64,000 nucleotides of DNA from Rhodobacteraceae bacterium SB2 (GTDB lineage Bacteria; Pseudomonadota; Alphaproteobacteria; Rhodobacterales; Rhodobacteraceae), in NCBI GenBank assembly GCA_001642945.1, contig LGRT01000013.1, forward strand, positions 62,001 to 126,000, written 5' to 3'. Position numbers and translations under genes: made by a program. Numbering within the stretch: position 1 is the first letter of the stretch; every line of letters starts with the position of its first letter. This document shows positions 46,984-56,551 of this stretch, piece by piece. Below the pieces are notes generated by a model, which was not told the DNA's origin, ran no database searches, and saw only the letters and a program-made list of their open reading frames with translations.

Positions 46984-47982
46984 ATGGATGCAGAAACAGC
47001 CACCAAGGCCCTGAGGCTGGCAACAGGCAGCAGCGAGATAGTTTCAGCGGTCGCACCCCTGTCTGGTGGTGTGTCGAACCTGACATACCTTCTGACGCTG
47101 GATGCGGGCGCGCGACTGGTCATGCGCACGCCACCGCCCGGGCGGCGGTCGGGGAATGCCCATAACATGATCCGCGAGGCCCGTGTCCTCGAAGCGGTGC
47201 ATCCGCTGTTCCCTGAAGCGCCCGCTATTGTCGGTTACAGCGAAGACCCCTCCGCCACCGGCGATCAGTTCATGATCATGGCCCAGATCGACGGTCGCAC
47301 CCTGCCCCCGGGCAGCCCATTTGAGGTTAGCCCCGAACAGGCCCGCACCCTGTGCGAAAACTTCGTCGACGGATTGGCGCGGCTGCACGAGGCCGAGCTT
47401 ACCGACGCCGTGCAGGCAGCGTTTGGCGACCCGCAGGGGTTTGTCGCGCGCCAAGTGGCCGGATGGTCGCGGCGCTACGAAAAAATCGGGCTGGAAAACC
47501 CACACAGCGGCTTGCGTGACTGGCTCTCGGCAAACATCCCGCTTGATCCGGACCGCGCCTCGATCCTGCACAATGACTACAAGTTCGATAATATGGTGCT
47601 GGACCGAGACGATCCGACCCGGATCATCGGCGTGCTCGACTGGGAACTCTCGGGCTTCGGAGATGCGTTCATGGATCTGGGCAATGCGCTGGCCTATTGG
47701 GTCGAGGCCGGCGATCCGCATGCATTGCAGAGCTTTAAGCGCGGCCCGACGGATCTGCCCGGCATGATGACCCGGGATGAAATCATCGATGCCTATTGCA
47801 CAGCAAGAGAATTCGACCGCCCCGCAAACATGAATTTCTATCAGTCGATGGGCCTCTTCCGTCTCGCCGTCATCGCATTGCAGGTGCACGTGCGCGTGGC
47901 CGGTGGTGTTGGCAAGCCAAGCCCTTTCCTTGATGCCGCGCTGGCTTTGCTGGATCGCGCCGAAGATTTCGCAGGAGTATAG
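46984..47982 (+). CDS. Aminoglycoside-phosphotransferase-fold kinase, LvaA/ACAD10-type
   Basis: 332-residue APH-fold kinase. Seen: PLSGGVSNLTYLL nucleotide loop, the catalytic ILHNDYKFDNMVLD (HxDxxxxN) and GVLDWELSGFGDAFMDLG metal motif. This type is found as LvaA in levulinate catabolism and as the kinase domain of ACAD10/11, where it phosphorylates the hydroxyl of 4-hydroxyacyl-CoA. The very next gene is an ACAD10/11-type dehydrogenase, so the pair probably removes a hydroxyl group from the substrate by phosphorylation and elimination. First gene of a plus-strand operon with ACAD, SDR, sulfatase and two others. Confidence 0.82.
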   Translation: MDAETATKALRLATGSSEIVSAVAPLSGGVSNLTYLLTLDAGARLVMRTPPPGRRSGNAHNMIREARVLEAVHPLFPEAPAIVGYSEDPSATGDQFMIMAQIDGRTLPPGSPFEVSPEQARTLCENFVDGLARLHEAELTDAVQAAFGDPQGFVARQVAGWSRRYEKIGLENPHSGLRDWLSANIPLDPDRASILHNDYKFDNMVLDRDDPTRIIGVLDWELSGFGDAFMDLGNALAYWVEAGDPHALQSFKRGPTDLPGMMTRDEIIDAYCTAREFDRPANMNFYQSMGLFRLAVIALQVHVRVAGGVGKPSPFLDAALALLDRAEDFAGV

Positions 47983-47985
47983 ACC

Positions 47986-49227
47986 ATGGATTTTGCGCCT
48001 TCAGCAAAATCACAGGATTTCGCACAACGCCTGACCGCCTTCATGGAAGAACATGTCTATCCGGCGGAAAAGGTTTACCACGACCAGCACGTCCAGCATG
48101 GTGACAGATGGGCCGTGCCGCCGATCATCGAAGAGCTCAAGGAAAAGGCCCGCTCGGCCGGGCTTTGGAACCTGTTCTTGCCCGATGAACGTTTCGGTGC
48201 AGGGTTGTGTGTTCTTGAATACGCTCCTTTGGCGGAAATCACGGGCCGCTGCCAGATCGCACCGGAAGTGTTCAATTGCTCTGCCCCTGACAGCGGCAAC
48301 ATGGAAACGCTATCGCTTTACGGAACGCCAGAGCAGCAGGACCAATGGCTAAGGCCTTTGCTGGACGGCAAGATCCGCTCGGCCTTTTTGATGACGGAAC
48401 CGGGCGTGGCCTCATCTGACGCCACAAATATCGAATGCCAAATCCGACGCGACGGCGACGACCATGTTATCAACGGACGCAAGTGGTGGTCTTCGGGTGC
48501 GGGGGATCCGCGCTGCGCGATCTTCATCGTCATGGGAAAGACCGACCCCGATGCCGCAGCTCACGCACAACAAAGCATGGTGCTTGTTCCCGCCGATACG
48601 CCCGGCGTGACGATCGAGCGTCACCTGCCTGTCTTTGGCTATGACGACGCGCCGCACGGACATATGGAAGTGTCCCTGAAAGATGTCCGCGTCCCGGCCA
48701 CGAACATCCTGCTGGGTGAAGGCCGCGGCTTTGAGATTGCTCAGGGCCGATTGGGGCCAGGGCGCATTCACCACTGCATGCGTTCGATCGGGGCCGCCGA
48801 ACGGGCGCTGGAAATGATGACCGAAAGACTGCTCAGCCGCGAGGTTTTCGGCAAGGCCATCGGCATGCATTCGGTCTGGGAAGAGCGCGTCGCCAATGCA
48901 CGGCTTGATATAGAAATGACCCGGCTCATCTGCCTGAAAGCTGCGTGGATGATGGGCACGGTCGGCAACAAGGCGGCGAAGGACGAGATTGCAATGATCA
49001 AGATCGCGGCACCGTCCATGGCGCTTCGGGTGATCGACGACGCGATCCAGGCCTTCGGCGGCGCGGGCGTGTCTGATGATACGCCACTGGCCCAGATGTG
49101 GACTGGCCAGCGCTCGCTGCGCCTGGCTGATGGCCCGGACGAAGTGCATCGCCGTGCTGTGGCGCGGTCCGAGTTTAAACGTGCCGCCGGACGGTTGGGC
49201 ATCAACATGCGGGAGGTCAAGAAATGA
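47986..49227 (+). CDS. ACAD10/11-type acyl-CoA dehydrogenase
   Basis: 413-residue acyl-CoA dehydrogenase with [47 protein letters not shown], and C-terminal [20 protein letters not shown], the pattern of the ACAD10/11 branch. In that branch the enzyme eliminates phosphate from a phosphorylated 4-hydroxyacyl-CoA. Three bases separate it from the kinase gene, and it overlaps the SDR by four. Classic alpha,beta-dehydrogenation is the alternative. Confidence 0.87.
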   Translation: MDFAPSAKSQDFAQRLTAFMEEHVYPAEKVYHDQHVQHGDRWAVPPIIEELKEKARSAGLWNLFLPDERFGAGLCVLEYAPLAEITGRCQIAPEVFNCSAPDSGNMETLSLYGTPEQQDQWLRPLLDGKIRSAFLMTEPGVASSDATNIECQIRRDGDDHVINGRKWWSSGAGDPRCAIFIVMGKTDPDAAAHAQQSMVLVPADTPGVTIERHLPVFGYDDAPHGHMEVSLKDVRVPATNILLGEGRGFEIAQGRLGPGRIHHCMRSIGAAERALEMMTERLLSREVFGKAIGMHSVWEERVANARLDIEMTRLICLKAAWMMGTVGNKAAKDEIAMIKIAAPSMALRVIDDAIQAFGGAGVSDDTPLAQMWTGQRSLRLADGPDEVHRRAVARSEFKRAAGRLGINMREVKK

Positions 49228-49967
49228 GCGACAAAGGAACGGTACTGGTCACAGGCGCTTCGTCAGGTTTGGGCGATCAGTTCTGCCGTACGTTGGCGGC
49301 AGACGGATACACAGTCATAGCCGCCGCACGGCGCAAGGACAGGCTCGAGGCGCTGTGCAGCGACATCACTGCCAACGGCGGCACTGCCTGTGCCTTGGCA
49401 ATGGATGTCTCTGATGTGGAAAGCTTTGCTGTCGCAATCGACGAAGCCGAAGCCATGGCTGGGCCGGTCACCTGCCTCGTCAACAATGCTGGCACTTCAG
49501 TAAGCAAGTTCGCGACTGAAATGACCCCTGAGGATTTCGACTTTGTTATGGGGTTGAACCTTCGCGGCCCCTATTTCCTGTCTACCGAACTGGCCCGGCG
49601 CTGGATCGCGCGCAGCAGCGACGGACGGATCGTCAATATCGGCTCGTTATCCGACAGCCGCGCCATGCCGGGACACACTGTCTATGGCACGTCCAAGGCT
49701 GCAATCGCACGCCTGACTCAGCAGATGGCCCGCGAGTGGATAAACAAAGGCATCAACGTCAACGCCTTGGCCCCCGGTTACATCAAAACTGACCTGAACG
49801 CGCCCTATTTCGACAGCCCAAAAGGGCAGGCCGTCGTCGCGCAATTCCCGCGCCGCCGTGTGGGGGAACCGGCCGATCTGGACAAAGCGATCCTGTATTT
49901 GTGCGACCCCGATCAGCGTTTCTTGACCGGGCAGGTTCTGCGCCTGGACGATGGACAAGGATTATAA
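49224..49967 (+). CDS. SDR-family oxidoreductase
   Basis: 247-residue classical short-chain dehydrogenase. [11 protein letters not shown] is the cofactor glycine motif, the Arg-Arg in [10 protein letters not shown] suggests NADP preference, NNAG is present, then the catalytic Ser (NIGSLSDS) and YGTSKAA with Tyr and Lys. It would oxidise or reduce a hydroxyl/keto group of the island substrate, possibly the 3-hydroxy of a steroid-like ring or a hydroxyacyl chain. It overlaps the ACAD stop by ATGA; the sulfatase begins five bases after its stop. Confidence 0.88.
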   Translation: MSDKGTVLVTGASSGLGDQFCRTLAADGYTVIAAARRKDRLEALCSDITANGGTACALAMDVSDVESFAVAIDEAEAMAGPVTCLVNNAGTSVSKFATEMTPEDFDFVMGLNLRGPYFLSTELARRWIARSSDGRIVNIGSLSDSRAMPGHTVYGTSKAAIARLTQQMAREWINKGINVNALAPGYIKTDLNAPYFDSPKGQAVVAQFPRRRVGEPADLDKAILYLCDPDQRFLTGQVLRLDDGQGL

Positions 49968-49971
49968 ACCG

Positions 49972-51726
49972 ATGAAACTTACCCTCGTTACAGCTTTTGC
50001 AATCGCCACGGCGATCCCCGCCATGGCGCAAGAAGCCGCCCCCCCGAACGTCCTGCTGGTCTTGCTGGACGATGCGGGGTTCATGGATTTCGGCGCTTAT
50101 GGGGGCGATGCCGCCACTCCCAATATCGACGCACTGGCCGATCGCGGCGCGATGTTTTCGCGCTACTACACTTCTCCGCAATGCGGGCCTAGTCGGGCCA
50201 TGCTGATGACTGGCCGTGACAATCACGAAGTCGCACTGGGTTCGATCCCCGAAACCCTTTCCCCTGAAATGCGTCAATACCCAGGCTATACGATGCGTTG
50301 GGAAGACGGGTTACCCACTATTGCTTCGCGTCTGAATGAACGCGGTTACCAGACCTTCATTTCGGGTAAATGGGGCATCGGCGATGTCGGGGAGAACCTA
50401 CCACATCGGTTCGGTTTTGACCGGTCCTTCGTGCTCGACGCCACTGGCGGAAGCAACTACGATCACACACCATACTTGCCACTCTACAAGACCACAAACT
50501 GGTTCGAAGACGGAGCACCGGTCACCCTGCCGGACGCGTTCTATTCCTCAGAGGGCATCGTCGATCGAATGATTGACTATCTGGACGAGTCAGACCCCGA
50601 AAAACCATTCTTCAGCTTTGTGTCCTTCCAAGCAATCCATATGCCGATCCAGGTGTCACCAGAGTACCGCGAACATTATGCCGGACGCTTTGAAGACGGT
50701 TGGGAGGTGATGCGCGAACAGCGGCTGGAACGTGCGGTTGACCTTGGCCTCGTGCCTGAGAGCACCGAATTGGCACCTTTGCCCGCCTCTTCCCGCGCTT
50801 GGGACGACCTAAACGATGAGGAACAGGCCTATTGGGCGCGGTCAATGCAAGTGAACGCCGGTATGTTGGAGTCCGCAGATCACCATTTGGGCCGTCTGCT
50901 GGCGCATCTGGAGGCTCAAGGCAAGCTCGACAACACGCTCGTCATCGTGACGTCGGACAATGGCCCCGAATCCCGTGGGGTTGGCGATGCAACCGGAGTA
51001 CGAGGCGTGGCCGTAAGATCATGGATGCGCCAAAACGGCTGGAACCGCGACGCCGAGACTTTGGGCGAGCGTAATACGATGACCTTTATCGGTGAGGAAT
51101 GGGCGTCGGTTTCCGCTGCCCCCTTTGCGCTGTTCAAATTCACTGCGACCGAGGGTGGATTGCGCGTGCCACTGGTCATCGCTGGCCCTGACCTGCCCGC
51201 CACTGGCGTGCTAGATGGTCGCGCTCATGTCACCGACCTTGTGCCAACGATGCTGGATATCGCCGGAGTAAATCCGGTGGCCCCCGACATTCGCGGCCGC
51301 AGCCTGTTGCCAATGTTGAACGGTGAGCGCACCGCGATATATGGCGATGATGACGCGGTCGGTTTCGAGGTCAGCGGCAATTCCGCGCTCTATCGCGGCA
51401 ACTGGAAGATCTCGCGCATTCCGGAACCATTGGGCGACGGCGAATGGCACATGTACGACCTGTCCACCGATCCGGGCGAGACCACGGACCTTGCAAGCGC
51501 CCGCTCCGAATTGTTTCAGGATATGCTGAACGAATACCTTAGCTATGCCGATGAGGTTGGCGTGGTGACCGTTGACGCGAACTACAACCCATTCGATCAA
51601 ATTGGAAGAAACGCGATCCGGAAAAAAGCAAGCGAATACTGGCCGAGATTGCTTCTTGCAGGGCTTGCTACGCTCACGCTCCTGTTTTTTTCATTCCGTT
51701 GGGTCAGACGCCTGTTGCGCCCTTGA
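49972..51726 (+). CDS. Exported, C-terminally membrane-anchored sulfatase
   Basis: 584-residue formylglycine sulfatase. The start at 49972 follows AAGGA and gives a signal peptide ending AMAQ; an ATG seven codons earlier is less likely. Calcium-site residues are in LLDDAGFMDFGAYGG. The nucleophile motif CGPSRAMLMTGR fits C-x-P-S-R perfectly (about residue 74). GKWGIGD is a second active-site loop (Lys), TSDNGPES the third. The C-terminus LLLAGLATLTLLFFSFRWVRR is a membrane span with positive stop, so the enzyme faces the periplasm but is tethered. It hydrolyses sulfate esters (O-sulfates). Fourth gene of the kinase/ACAD/SDR operon; maturation would require the FGE at 57.6 kb. Confidence 0.9.
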   Translation: MKLTLVTAFAIATAIPAMAQEAAPPNVLLVLLDDAGFMDFGAYGGDAATPNIDALADRGAMFSRYYTSPQCGPSRAMLMTGRDNHEVALGSIPETLSPEMRQYPGYTMRWEDGLPTIASRLNERGYQTFISGKWGIGDVGENLPHRFGFDRSFVLDATGGSNYDHTPYLPLYKTTNWFEDGAPVTLPDAFYSSEGIVDRMIDYLDESDPEKPFFSFVSFQAIHMPIQVSPEYREHYAGRFEDGWEVMREQRLERAVDLGLVPESTELAPLPASSRAWDDLNDEEQAYWARSMQVNAGMLESADHHLGRLLAHLEAQGKLDNTLVIVTSDNGPESRGVGDATGVRGVAVRSWMRQNGWNRDAETLGERNTMTFIGEEWASVSAAPFALFKFTATEGGLRVPLVIAGPDLPATGVLDGRAHVTDLVPTMLDIAGVNPVAPDIRGRSLLPMLNGERTAIYGDDDAVGFEVSGNSALYRGNWKISRIPEPLGDGEWHMYDLSTDPGETTDLASARSELFQDMLNEYLSYADEVGVVTVDANYNPFDQIGRNAIRKKASEYWPRLLLAGLATLTLLFFSFRWVRRLLRP

Positions 51727-51783
51727 TCCACCCCCATGCGAACTTCATATGTCACATGAACTGCCAATTTTAGGAGAACTCCC

Positions 51784-52605
51784 ATGTCCTGGCTGAAAAT
51801 CATACTCATAGCTATCCCGGTGCTTGCCGTCTCGGTCTATTTTGGCCTTCCGCGAGCCCTGAACCTGCTGGGCCTTCATCCGCATTACGAGATCCCCGAA
51901 TTTGATCTGGCCGGCAAACGCGCCCTGATCATCACCACCAGCCAGGACACACTGGGCGACACTGGCAAGGCAACCGGGGTCTTCCCCTCGGAAATGACTG
52001 TGCCTTACTATGCATTTCTGGATGCGGGCATGGAAGTCGACATCGCCTCGATTGGGGGCGGCGAGATTCCAATCGAGCCGCGCACGTGGGGCTGGCCTCT
52101 GGCGACGCCTGCCGATTATCGTTTCAAAGAGGACACGATTGCGATGGCAAAATTAACAAGCTCGATCCCCATTTCGGAAGTCGACATAGCCAGATACGAT
52201 GCAATCTTTTTGTCTGGTGGTTGGGGCGCCGCCTATGACTTTGCCCAATCCGAGGAACTGGCCGCATTGGTTACGGCGGCAAATGCCGATGGCGATGTGA
52301 TCGGATCAGTTTGCCATGGTGCTCTGGGCCTGGTTAACGCCATGGACACCGACGGAACGCCGCTGATTGAAGGGCGCACCGTGACCGGCGTGACAGATGC
52401 CCAGATCGATCAGTTGGGCATTTCGATTACCCCGAAGCATCCCGAATCCGAATTGCGGGCCGCTAACGCGAATTTCGAATCCGGAACCGCCTTTCGTGAC
52501 ATCTTTGCCACCCATGTCAGCGTGGACGGCAACCTTGTCACCGGTCAGAACCAGAACAGCGGTGCCGAAGCGGCGCATCGGATGCTGGAGATACTGGCCG
52601 AGTAA
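51784..52605 (+). CDS. Membrane-anchored DJ-1/PfpI-family protein
   Basis: 273-residue protein with an N-terminal membrane anchor (LKIILIAIPVLAVSVYFGL) followed by a type-1 glutamine-amidotransferase-like domain. GSVCHGALGLVNA carries the conserved nucleophile Cys with a following His, and the family Glu appears likely near IPIEPRTWG. Members are chaperones, glyoxalases, hydratases or proteases. Here the anchor puts the domain at the membrane, probably in the periplasm, near the tethered sulfatase. AGGAG precedes the ATG. Function is unknown. Confidence 0.78.
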   Translation: MSWLKIILIAIPVLAVSVYFGLPRALNLLGLHPHYEIPEFDLAGKRALIITTSQDTLGDTGKATGVFPSEMTVPYYAFLDAGMEVDIASIGGGEIPIEPRTWGWPLATPADYRFKEDTIAMAKLTSSIPISEVDIARYDAIFLSGGWGAAYDFAQSEELAALVTAANADGDVIGSVCHGALGLVNAMDTDGTPLIEGRTVTGVTDAQIDQLGISITPKHPESELRAANANFESGTAFRDIFATHVSVDGNLVTGQNQNSGAEAAHRMLEILAE

Positions 52606-52626
52606 TACGACGCACCGGGGCGGTCA

Positions 52627-53232
52627 ATGGGAACGCTGACCGCCATCCTTTCCTTCACCCGCCAAAATCGGATCGCGGATTTTGAATGGGACGAGAACAC
52701 CGGAAAACTTCCCCCGCAGCTCCGGATTGGAATACCTGCCCTTGCGATTGCGCTGGCGGCATTGGCTATCACCCCGTGCTGGGCGTGGCCATGGATCGGC
52801 GCGATGGCGCTCTATGCCCTGTTCCTGAGCCACTATCAGAACTGGCGCGGTCCACTGACCAAACCCGAGATCGACATGTCAGGTGACAAGCCCCTAACCG
52901 TGCGCTTGCACGAGCATTTCACCAACAACATGCTGGCCACCTGGGTGGTCGGTGCCACCCATTGGGAGGACGGCGGTAAACCGCCCGCCAATCTGCCTGG
53001 CGCCAAACCAACCTTCTTCTTTGCTCCCCCCCATATGGGCAAACGCGACAAAGATTGGGGGCCTGGCAAGTTCTGGCAAAAAGCCTCCACCGCCAGTATC
53101 AAAGTGACACAAGATACCGCAGCATTGCTAAATATCGTGTCGCAGACTGGTGCGGACGAAGCCAATGCGTCCTGGCTTGGGCTTCTGGACAACAAGGTGC
53201 CTGGCAGCACCGGCCTGATTGTCAGCATCTAA
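52627..53232 (+). CDS. Conserved-looking membrane protein, unknown function
   Basis: 201-residue protein. The N-terminal ~35 residues are soluble, two hydrophobic spans follow (IPALAIALAALAITP and WPWIGAMALYALFLS), then a ~130-residue soluble tail with FFFAPPHMGKRDKDWGPGKFWQ. No family was recognised. It begins 21 bases after the DJ-1-like gene on the same strand and ends the sulfatase operon; an A8 run follows the stop. It has normal GC-rich codon use for the island, so it is probably real. Confidence 0.6.
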   Translation: MGTLTAILSFTRQNRIADFEWDENTGKLPPQLRIGIPALAIALAALAITPCWAWPWIGAMALYALFLSHYQNWRGPLTKPEIDMSGDKPLTVRLHEHFTNNMLATWVVGATHWEDGGKPPANLPGAKPTFFFAPPHMGKRDKDWGPGKFWQKASTASIKVTQDTAALLNIVSQTGADEANASWLGLLDNKVPGSTGLIVSI

Positions 53233-53564
53233 AAAAAAAGTCCGACGGAGGCCACTGGTAGAAGGACCGCCTTTTTGCCAGAGGCCGCCATGATCGGCTT
53301 GAGGACATGAAGTGTTGCTGCAGGTCGCATTCGATCAGGCCGAAACGATCCACCTTTAACACATTGATCATTGGCGAAACGGTTGGCGAAACGGGGTTCG
53401 CAAGCTGATCATCGTTCAATCGCCCACGCCCTCTTCGGTTTTGGTGATGCCAGGTGCGCCGCAGCGTCACCGGTTGAAGGGCAAATAGATCCACAAGGCA
53501 AGGCGCTGCTCCGAAAAGCTGCTCTCCAATGCCCACAGGTATAGCCTGCTGCCCAAAACCTGTT
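53233..53564. other. Intergenic region between convergent operons
   Basis: About 330 bases. It contains a direct repeat of ttggcgaaacgg near 53371-53394 and a poly-A run at its left edge. Reading frames through it give no recognisable family. It could hold a degraded element; no terminator of convincing strength was found. Confidence 0.4.
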
Positions 53565-54725
53565 TCATGCGCGTTTCTGGTCTTGAGCAGCCTCAAAGGG
53601 CTCCCAAACCTCAAGATGGTTTCGCCATCCGACCCGACGCGGCAAACGCAGGTCTAGAAAGGGCTCTAGGCCGCAACGCGTGAACAGTGTTCGCACTGTC
53701 CCTTGCGCCGTTCCGGGGGCATCATCGAAGGCGTCTGTCATGCGTTGCGAAAGGAAATGCCGATAGGTCTTGACCGGCGCCGGCATCTTGGCCCCGCGCA
53801 GTTCGAATTGCGTCATTGCGAAAACCCGGTGGCCTTCGATCACCTCGTTGGGTTGTTTCGCCAGCCACTTATCAAAATAGGCATGATGGGCGGCGTATTC
53901 GGCGGCGTATTCTTCGGCCACGTACTTAAGTAAAGACAGAAATGTCTCCGGCGGGTTTTCAAGATTCACCATGCCTGTGCCCCACGCCAGCGAAACAGCG
54001 TCCTCGATATCCTCGAACGCGTTCATCCGTTCGGTCCAGTCAAAGACAAAAGGCGCGCGTTCCTGCATCAGAGCCAGCGGGACCCGGTCGCGCCCGAGGT
54101 GAGCAAAAATCGGGCCAAACAGCGCGTAATCCGCGATTGTCGGACGCCCACCTAAGAGGTAAGGCATCACAGCGAAATGCGCGTTCAGCCGGCCGAGAAA
54201 GTCCAGATAGGCCGCCTCGATCGCCGCCGCGTTCTTGGCGTTTGCCCCGATCATAGCAGTATATGTGAGTAAGAGACCCGACAGCTTCTCGAAACCTGCG
54301 TCGCTTTCCGCTTCGTTTTTGCCCAACGGTAGGGCGTCGCGGAAAATATGCCGAACAAAAGGCGTTTGCTCAGGCAAATTCCAGCGATAGTGCATCGCGG
54401 GGCGCATAAGACCTTCGTTTCCAAACAAATCGAAGAGCCCCGCAACGACATCCAACGCGGGATCGTCGGGATAGACCGAAAAGCGGCTCTGTCCTGAGGC
54501 CTCAAAGTGGTCAATGATGCGCGCGCCATCCTGCAACAGCGTGCCATCAGGCAGTTCCACCACAGGTATGATACGCCGCCCGATTTTCGGGAAAATCACC
54601 TTTAACGCACGTTCTGATCCTGGTGCGCGTTCGGTGAACGCGATGCGCTGGTGACGCAGATATGAGCGCACGCGTGCGCTGTAGAGAGACAACTTGCCAC
54701 CATATAGTATCACTTGGTCCGTCAT
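53565..54725 (-). CDS. Glutathione S-transferase-like protein (long form)
   Basis: 386-residue protein with an N-terminal thioredoxin-fold GST domain (LYGGKLSLYSARVRSYLRHQ, IPVVELPDGTLLQDGARIIDHFE) and a helical C-terminal GST domain (YLLGGRPTIADYALFGPIFAHL). An extra ~130 C-terminal residues make it much longer than typical GSTs (about 210-220). It starts 21 bases after the sulfatase-2 stop, so the two are probably cotranscribed. It could bind a hydrophobic substrate, cleave an ether or thioether, or isomerise with glutathione. A paralogue lies across the divergent promoter at 56.6 kb. Confidence 0.75.
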   Translation of the reverse strand: MTDQVILYGGKLSLYSARVRSYLRHQRIAFTERAPGSERALKVIFPKIGRRIIPVVELPDGTLLQDGARIIDHFEASGQSRFSVYPDDPALDVVAGLFDLFGNEGLMRPAMHYRWNLPEQTPFVRHIFRDALPLGKNEAESDAGFEKLSGLLLTYTAMIGANAKNAAAIEAAYLDFLGRLNAHFAVMPYLLGGRPTIADYALFGPIFAHLGRDRVPLALMQERAPFVFDWTERMNAFEDIEDAVSLAWGTGMVNLENPPETFLSLLKYVAEEYAAEYAAHHAYFDKWLAKQPNEVIEGHRVFAMTQFELRGAKMPAPVKTYRHFLSQRMTDAFDDAPGTAQGTVRTLFTRCGLEPFLDLRLPRRVGWRNHLEVWEPFEAAQDQKRA

Positions 54726-54746
54726 GTCAGTTCACCTTTTGCGGAA

Positions 54747-56390
54747 TCAGTTGGGCCAATAAACAAGGGCATCGCCTTCGACCATCTCTTCGGCCAGATG
54801 CTTGTCGATGGCGAGGGGCCCAGAAACGACTGACTGCGCCTGTGGTTCCGCTCCGGCCCAGTGCGCTTCGATCAGTGCGCGCAGTTCCGCCACCTTTTCC
54901 GGCTCGACTTCTACCAGGTTGGTCTGCTCTGTTGGGTCGCTATTTAGATTGAACAGCCAAGTTTGCTCTGATCCCGGATTAATTTGAAGCTTCCAACCAC
55001 CGGCCTGCACCACGCGGTAATCTGACGTGCCCCAATGGATCGCATCGTCGGGCCGTGTCAGCCGCTCGGCCCCGGCCCAAAGCGGCGCCATGTCGCGCCC
55101 GTTGATCGTGCGGTCATCCGGCAGCACTGCACCGCCGGCGGCCACCAGCGTGGGCATAAGATCAAGATGCGTCACAGGCGCGCCGATCTCTGTGCCGGAC
55201 TCAATGGTTCCCGGCCAGGTCATCGAAAGCGGCACTCTCAGGCCTCCTTCGAAAAACGTGTTCTTCCAGCCGCGATATGGCGCATTGACCCCGTCAATGC
55301 CGATATAATCTGGTGCACCATTATCGCTGGACAGAACCAAGATTGTATTGTCGGCGATGCCCTCGGCCTCAAGCGCCTCGATGACGCGCCCAACCGAACG
55401 GTCAAGCGAGCGCATCATCGCCGCATAAACCCGCCTGCGGTGCGGCTGAATATCCCCCACAGCCTCAAAGTCCTCTCTGGTGGCTTGCAAGGGCACATGT
55501 GCGCCCCAATGCGCCAGATAGAGGAAAAACGGACGGCCCGCGTTGGCCTCAATCGCGCGAACGGCATTGTCGGTGAAATAGTCTGTCAGATAGCCTTCGG
55601 GCTCAAACCACTCGCCCCCATCCTGCATCACCGCAAATTGCAACCGCGCCCACAGAAACCTGTCGATGGACGAAAACGGCAGCTCGGCATTGACCACGTT
55701 CGGATCGTCGACGGGTAGGAACAGCCCACTGGCCATCATCAGATCTTCATCAAAGCCTTGATCTCTGGGCAGCATGCCCCGTTCGCGACCCAAATGCCAC
55801 TTGCCAATTTGCATCGTGTGGTACCCGGCCTCGCGTAAGGTCTCGGCCACAGTGATTTCGGCCCCCGGCAGGCCGCGGGAGTTGTAGGTCGGATTGGCCT
55901 CATCCGCCACTTCGTCGTAGCGGTATTCAGGCCGCCCCATGAGGTTGTCATTGCCGATTGCCGCGATCATCCGTCCCATGCCATCGGGCGTGGGCGTCAC
56001 GTCATATCCGGTGCTGGATGCATCCCGCCCCGTCAGGATCGCTGCTCGTGATGGCGCACAGTTGGCGTGCCCGGCATAGGCATTAGTGAAAATCGCGCCC
56101 TTGGCTGCCAGCCGGGCGATATTAGGCGTCTCGATGATGCCCTCACCAAAGCCGCTAAGGTCATTTATCCCTACATCATCCAGCAGGATCAAAATGATAT
56201 TAGGTTTGTCGGCGGGCAGGACTCCAGTATTCTCGGGGCCCCTTTCCCATGTAACCGGGCGGTTGGGCTGCACCTCAGGGCGATCCCGGTTGGCAACGAC
56301 ATAAAGCAGGATATCCATGCGCTTGGCGTATCCAACAGCACCAACCACCAGAATCAGCGTCACCATGCCAAGAATAATCTTTTTCCACAT
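54747..56390 (-). CDS. Sulfatase, N-terminally membrane-anchored
   Basis: 547-residue formylglycine sulfatase. An uncleaved-looking N-terminal span (IILGMVTLILVVGAVGY) anchors it in the inner membrane, facing the periplasm. Metal residues are in LLDDVGINDLSGFG. The nucleophile motif is CAPSRAAILTGR, GKWHLGRERG carries Lys and His, and SSDNGAPDY the metal Asp-Asn. GGAGG before the ATG supports the start. Its sequence differs enough from the other island sulfatase to suggest a different sulfate position or substrate. Followed by the long GST-like gene; operator-like half-sites lie 31-64 bases upstream. Confidence 0.9.
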   Translation of the reverse strand: MWKKIILGMVTLILVVGAVGYAKRMDILLYVVANRDRPEVQPNRPVTWERGPENTGVLPADKPNIILILLDDVGINDLSGFGEGIIETPNIARLAAKGAIFTNAYAGHANCAPSRAAILTGRDASSTGYDVTPTPDGMGRMIAAIGNDNLMGRPEYRYDEVADEANPTYNSRGLPGAEITVAETLREAGYHTMQIGKWHLGRERGMLPRDQGFDEDLMMASGLFLPVDDPNVVNAELPFSSIDRFLWARLQFAVMQDGGEWFEPEGYLTDYFTDNAVRAIEANAGRPFFLYLAHWGAHVPLQATREDFEAVGDIQPHRRRVYAAMMRSLDRSVGRVIEALEAEGIADNTILVLSSDNGAPDYIGIDGVNAPYRGWKNTFFEGGLRVPLSMTWPGTIESGTEIGAPVTHLDLMPTLVAAGGAVLPDDRTINGRDMAPLWAGAERLTRPDDAIHWGTSDYRVVQAGGWKLQINPGSEQTWLFNLNSDPTEQTNLVEVEPEKVAELRALIEAHWAGAEPQAQSVVSGPLAIDKHLAEEMVEGDALVYWPN

Positions 56391-56420
56391 AGCCTTGTCC
56401 TCCCTGACCGGCGCAATTTA

Positions 56421-56454
56421 TTTTGTCATATATTTTGTCATATATTATGTCAGC
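56421..56454. promoter_or_regulatory. Triple half-site operator upstream of sulfatase 2
   Basis: TTTTGTCATATA occurs twice in direct tandem (56421 and 56433) and is followed by TTATGTCAGC. The second and third halves form the 21-bp island palindrome (15 of 19 positions). It sits 31-64 bases before the sulfatase start. Confidence 0.55.
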
Positions 56455-56551
56455 TTATCGTGGAAGATGAAAAGCACAAGCCCGGTGTCGTTGCGTAATT
56501 CTGCAGGTTACATGCATGGCACCATTTGCATCGCAACGCGCGATCCTTATT

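Noticed and set aside
47044-47889. Minus-strand frame opposite the phosphotransferase
   Set aside because: Antisense to a gene with intact HxDxxxxN kinase motifs; no domain of its own.
53233-53564. Insertion sequence fragment
   Set aside because: A short direct repeat is present, but there are no terminal inverted repeats and no recognisable transposase residues.
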